A stretch of 7,806 nucleotides of DNA, taken from the NCBI GenBank assembly GCA_040756715.1, contig JBFLYE010000178.1, positions 1-7,806 of the forward strand. The letters run 5' to 3'. Within the stretch, counting starts at the first letter, position 1. Each line of letters opens with the position of its first letter. Source of the DNA: JBFLYE01 sp040756715 [NCBI: bacterium]. Its GTDB lineage: Bacteria; UBA9089; UBA9088. Below, piece after piece: positions 5,947 to 7,806 of the stretch. Position numbers and translations under genes: made by a program. Below the pieces are notes generated by a model. The model ran no database searches. It was given only the letters and a program-made list of their open reading frames with translations, and was not told the DNA's origin.

Positions 5947-6146
5947 TGATAAAACTTTATAGGGAAGGTGAATTGTCCCTAAGCACCCTTGCTTCAAAGC
6001 TTGAATTGTCAGTAAGTGAAACCATAGAGAGTCTCTCTCAATTTGGGATAGAATCTCCCTTAGATTACCATGATTATCTAAAGGGATTTGAGAGAGTAAA
6101 AACGCTTAAGCTCCAAGAATTTAAAAAAGAAGGTAACAATTTATAG
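5946..6146 (+). CDS. Small UPF0175-like helix-turn-helix protein, possible orphan antitoxin
   Basis: The 66-aa product begins MIKLYREGELSLSTLASKLE, resembling the UPF0175 (PF03683) pattern LYxxGxxSLxxAAxxxGLS...LxxxGI, a small helical DNA-binding fold often paired with PIN-type toxins. The continuation LSQFGIESPLDYHDYLKG also fits loosely. The match is partial (the usual AAxxAG is TLASKLE here), so the assignment is tentative. No toxin gene adjoins it. I chose ATG 5946, with GGA at 5938-5940; a TTG at 5943 is the alternative. The ATG overlaps the stub's stop (TGATG), and the TAG ends 2 bp before the right repeat arm, so the gene sits exactly between an apparent breakpoint and the repeat. It may itself be a truncated or transplanted piece. 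Confidence 0.5.
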   Translation: MIKLYREGELSLSTLASKLELSVSETIESLSQFGIESPLDYHDYLKGFERVKTLKLQEFKKEGNNL

Positions 6147-6148
6147 TT

Positions 6149-6274
6149 AATTCCATAACGCTTTACAAAATGTATGTGTTTAGATAATCTTAAGGAAAAC
6201 TTTATAAAATTATGAATTTTGAATGTTGAATTTTGAATTAAAAGGGAAAAAATTTTATAAAACTTAAACCTTCA
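6149..6274. repeat. Right arm of the 126-bp perfect inverted repeat
   Basis: This is an exact reverse complement of 1-126. In plus orientation it starts with the last ten sense codons of the Cys-rich gene and its TAG (6151-6183), with an in-frame TAA just before (6148-6150), so nothing is expressed from this fragment. The rest is A+T-rich noncoding DNA. The repeat ends where the first ATTCAAAATT run of the following hairpin arm begins. Confidence 0.97.
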
Positions 6275-6300
6275 ATTCAAAATTCAAAATTTAGAATTCA
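6213..6300. terminator. A+T-rich long hairpin between convergent genes, possible bidirectional terminator
   Basis: 6213-6239 pairs with 6274-6300 (positions sum to 6513): 27 positions with one mismatch (6225/6288) and two G-T pairs, closing a 34-nt loop in which AAGG (6242-6245) can pair with CCTT (6269-6272). Both arms are built from ATTCAAAATT / AATTTTGAAT units. It lies between the stops of the 66-aa gene and gatB, where a terminator would be expected, but it lacks a G+C-rich stem, so it may simply be a repeat. No other feature is seen in 6147-6349 apart from the repeat arm. Confidence 0.4.
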
Positions 6301-6349
6301 AAATTTCTTAAAAGGTGGATGAATTTTTAACAGATAAACACAACCCTAT

Positions 6350-7786
6350 CTATTTTTGCACTAAGTAATGGAAGATACTATAAATCTGCAATCCTATCCT
6401 TTCTTTCAAAAGTCTGTTTGCTAATTCTGGGTTTGCTCGTCCTTTTGTTTTTTTCATTAAGGCTCCCACCAGGAAGCCCAATGCCTTCTCCTTTCCCTGT
6501 TTATATTCAGAAACCGCCTTTAAATTTTCCTTTAAAACCTCATCAATTACTCTAATGAGGCTTTCTTCATCCTTAATTTGAATAAGCCCTTTTTCCTTTA
6601 CAATCTTCTCAGGGTCTTTTCCTGTATTAAATATTTCAACAATCAGCTCCTTTCCTATCTTTCCCGATATTTCACCTTTTTCTCTCATTATAAGCATCTT
6701 TGCCAAAAGATTTGGCTTTATCAGAGAGTCATTTATTTTATCAGGGGAAACCAAAGAAAGAACCTCTGTGGTTATCCAATTGCTTACAATCTTTGGGTTG
6801 TTGTAATATTTCAAGGTTTCTTCAAAAAAGCCTGCTATTTCTTTAGATGAGATCAAAACCTCTGCATCATAAGGGGATAGGCAATATTCGCTTACAAACC
6901 TCTTTTTCTTATCAGATGGCAATTCTGGGATTTCTCTTTTTAATTCCTCAATCAAGCTATTATCTATAACCAAGGGAAGAAGGTCTGGCTCGGGAAAATA
7001 CCTGTAATCATGGGCTTCTTCCTTTTGTCTCATTGATAATGTAACCTCCTTTTTCTCATCCCATAGCCTTGTTTCCTGGATAATTTTTTCATTGTTTTCT
7101 AAAAGCTTTACCTGCCTTTCTATCTCATAGGATAATGCCTTTTCTACACCCTTAAATGAATTCATATTCTTTATCTCAACCTTTGTCCCTAGCCCTTCCC
7201 CCCTTTTCCTTATAGAAACATTTGCATCACACCTTAATGAACCCTCCTCCATATTGCAATCTGAGGCTTCAATATACTCAAATATTGCCTTAAGGGCGGT
7301 AAGGTATTGTCCTGCCTCCTTTGGACTTCTTATCTCAGGGCAAGATACAACCTCAATCAAAGGGATGCCACATCGATTAAAGTCAATAAGGGAATAATCT
7401 TCTTTATGAATAAGCTTTCCTGCATCCTCCTCAAGGTGAACTCTGATTATTCCAATTTTTTTCCCATCTATTTCAAGGAAGCCATCTATTGCTAATGGCT
7501 CATCATACTGTGAGATTTGGTAAGCCTTTGGAAGGTCTGGGTAGAAATAATTCTTTCTATGAAAACGTGATAGATTATTTATCTTGCAATTCAAAGCCAA
7601 AGCAGAAATAATAGCAAGGGAAACCGCACCCTTATTTAAAACAGGAAGGCATCCAGGAAGACCAAGACACACAGGGCAGACTAGTGTATTAGCTGATGCA
7701 CCAAATTTTGTTGAGCAGCCACAGAATAGCTTGCTTTTTGTTTTCAACTGAAGGTGAACCTCAAGACCTATAACCGGCTCATACAT
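6350..7786 (-). CDS. gatB: GatB, Asp/Glu-tRNA amidotransferase subunit B
   Basis: GatB is the kinase/tRNA-binding subunit of GatCAB, which converts Glu-tRNA(Gln) (and Asp-tRNA(Asn) where needed) to the amidated form using ammonia from GatA. The N-terminal catalytic cradle begins MYEPVIGLEVHLQL. The zinc-type cysteines CGC and CPVCLG follow (about 22-24 and 37-42), then DLPKAYQISQYD, RVHLEEDAGK, IPLIEVVSCPEI, EGSLRCDANVSIR, EIKNMNS and HDYRYFPEPDL. A helical linker and YqeY-like tail end near RANPELANRLLKERI. The length of 478 aa is usual. The last 15 residues (GLQIYSIFHYLVQK region) look non-family, and a 5-bp tandem duplication at 6391-6400 may have shifted the frame. There is no Shine-Dalgarno before ATG 7786. 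gatA and gatC are not in the window; the gene is convergent to the mnmE operon. Confidence 0.97.
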   Translation of the reverse strand: MYEPVIGLEVHLQLKTKSKLFCGCSTKFGASANTLVCPVCLGLPGCLPVLNKGAVSLAIISALALNCKINNLSRFHRKNYFYPDLPKAYQISQYDEPLAIDGFLEIDGKKIGIIRVHLEEDAGKLIHKEDYSLIDFNRCGIPLIEVVSCPEIRSPKEAGQYLTALKAIFEYIEASDCNMEEGSLRCDANVSIRKRGEGLGTKVEIKNMNSFKGVEKALSYEIERQVKLLENNEKIIQETRLWDEKKEVTLSMRQKEEAHDYRYFPEPDLLPLVIDNSLIEELKREIPELPSDKKKRFVSEYCLSPYDAEVLISSKEIAGFFEETLKYYNNPKIVSNWITTEVLSLVSPDKINDSLIKPNLLAKMLIMREKGEISGKIGKELIVEIFNTGKDPEKIVKEKGLIQIKDEESLIRVIDEVLKENLKAVSEYKQGKEKALGFLVGALMKKTKGRANPELANRLLKERIGLQIYSIFHYLVQK

Positions 7787-7797
7787 ATAGTATCTTT

Positions 7798-7803
7798 CTT
7801 ATA
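7798..7803 (-). promoter_or_regulatory. Possible gatB -10 element
   Basis: TATAAG on the minus strand lies 11 nt upstream of the gatB ATG, the same distance as the cassette -10 box from its ATG. It matches TATAAT at five of six positions. The -35 region falls outside the window, so support is partial. Confidence 0.3.
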
Positions 7804-7806
7804 GTA

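Noticed and set aside
6274-6306. Repeated ATTCAAAATT units as a CRISPR array
   Set aside because: The units are about 10 bp, A+T-only, irregularly spaced and without unique spacers, and no cas genes are present.
6319-6330. GATGAATTTTTA shared with the start of the Cys-rich gene (minus strand, 317-306) as a second gene fragment
   Set aside because: Twelve matching A+T-rich bases with a gap afterwards could arise by chance; the frame here stops at once (ATG AAT TTT TAA).
1-7806. tRNA, rRNA or riboswitch genes
   Set aside because: No cloverleaf, rRNA-like or recognisable aptamer sequence was seen; the intergenic gaps are short and A+T-rich.

Overview
This is a compact stretch of bacterial chromosome, A+T-rich by eye (probably 35-40% GC). 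It is dominated by housekeeping genes: uvrB, a jag/khpB-like gene, mnmE, an integral-membrane UPF0104/LPG_synthase_TM gene, a FlhB C-terminal-like (YlqH-type) gene and gatB. The GatCAB subunit, the jag-mnmE pairing and the UvrB sequence all point to a bacterium. Nothing identifies the phylum. Low GC, short operons and A+T-rich intergenic repeats would suit an uncultivated lineage known from metagenomes, but that is inference.

Layout. Positions 1-126 are one arm of a perfect 126-bp inverted repeat. Positions 92-806 hold a cassette of three small minus-strand genes of unknown function (73 aa, 103 aa and a Cys-rich third gene interrupted by an in-frame TAA), packed with a 44-bp overlap and then a TAG-ATG junction. 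uvrB follows on the minus strand (844-2808). A 68-bp gap, 2809-2876, separates uvrB from a plus-strand operon: jag-like (2877-3338), mnmE (3331-4656), UPF0104 (4653-5636), FlhB-like (5669-5920). That operon ends in what looks like a cut-off gene: nine codons that read like the start of an RlmD/TrmA-family rRNA methyltransferase, directly abutting a 66-aa UPF0175-like ORF (5946-6146). The second repeat arm (6149-6274) and an A+T-rich hairpin come next, then gatB convergent on the minus strand (6350-7786).

How the genes relate. The housekeeping genes serve translation and its accuracy (mnmE modifies wobble uridines, gatB makes Gln-tRNA by transamidation, Jag-like protein binds RNA) and DNA repair (uvrB). 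jag-mnmE is the tail of the widespread rnpA-yidC-jag-mnmE order, here without yidC. The cassette at 92-806 and the 66-aa ORF are accessory.

Most notable points. (1) uvrB and jag appear to be driven by a divergent promoter pair that is exactly mirror-symmetric: one palindromic TTGCAA shared as both -35 boxes, 17 bp to TAAAAT on each side, then 8 nt to each ATG, which implies leaderless mRNAs. (2) A perfect inverted repeat encloses about 6 kb and reaches the first base of the window, so either a genomic repeat or an assembly edge is possible. (3) The small-gene cassette has strongly overlapping genes and may be an undescribed module. (4) Several gene ends look damaged near the repeat: the rlmD-like stub, the premature TAA in the Cys-rich gene, and possible 3'-end frameshifts in the UPF0104 gene and gatB.
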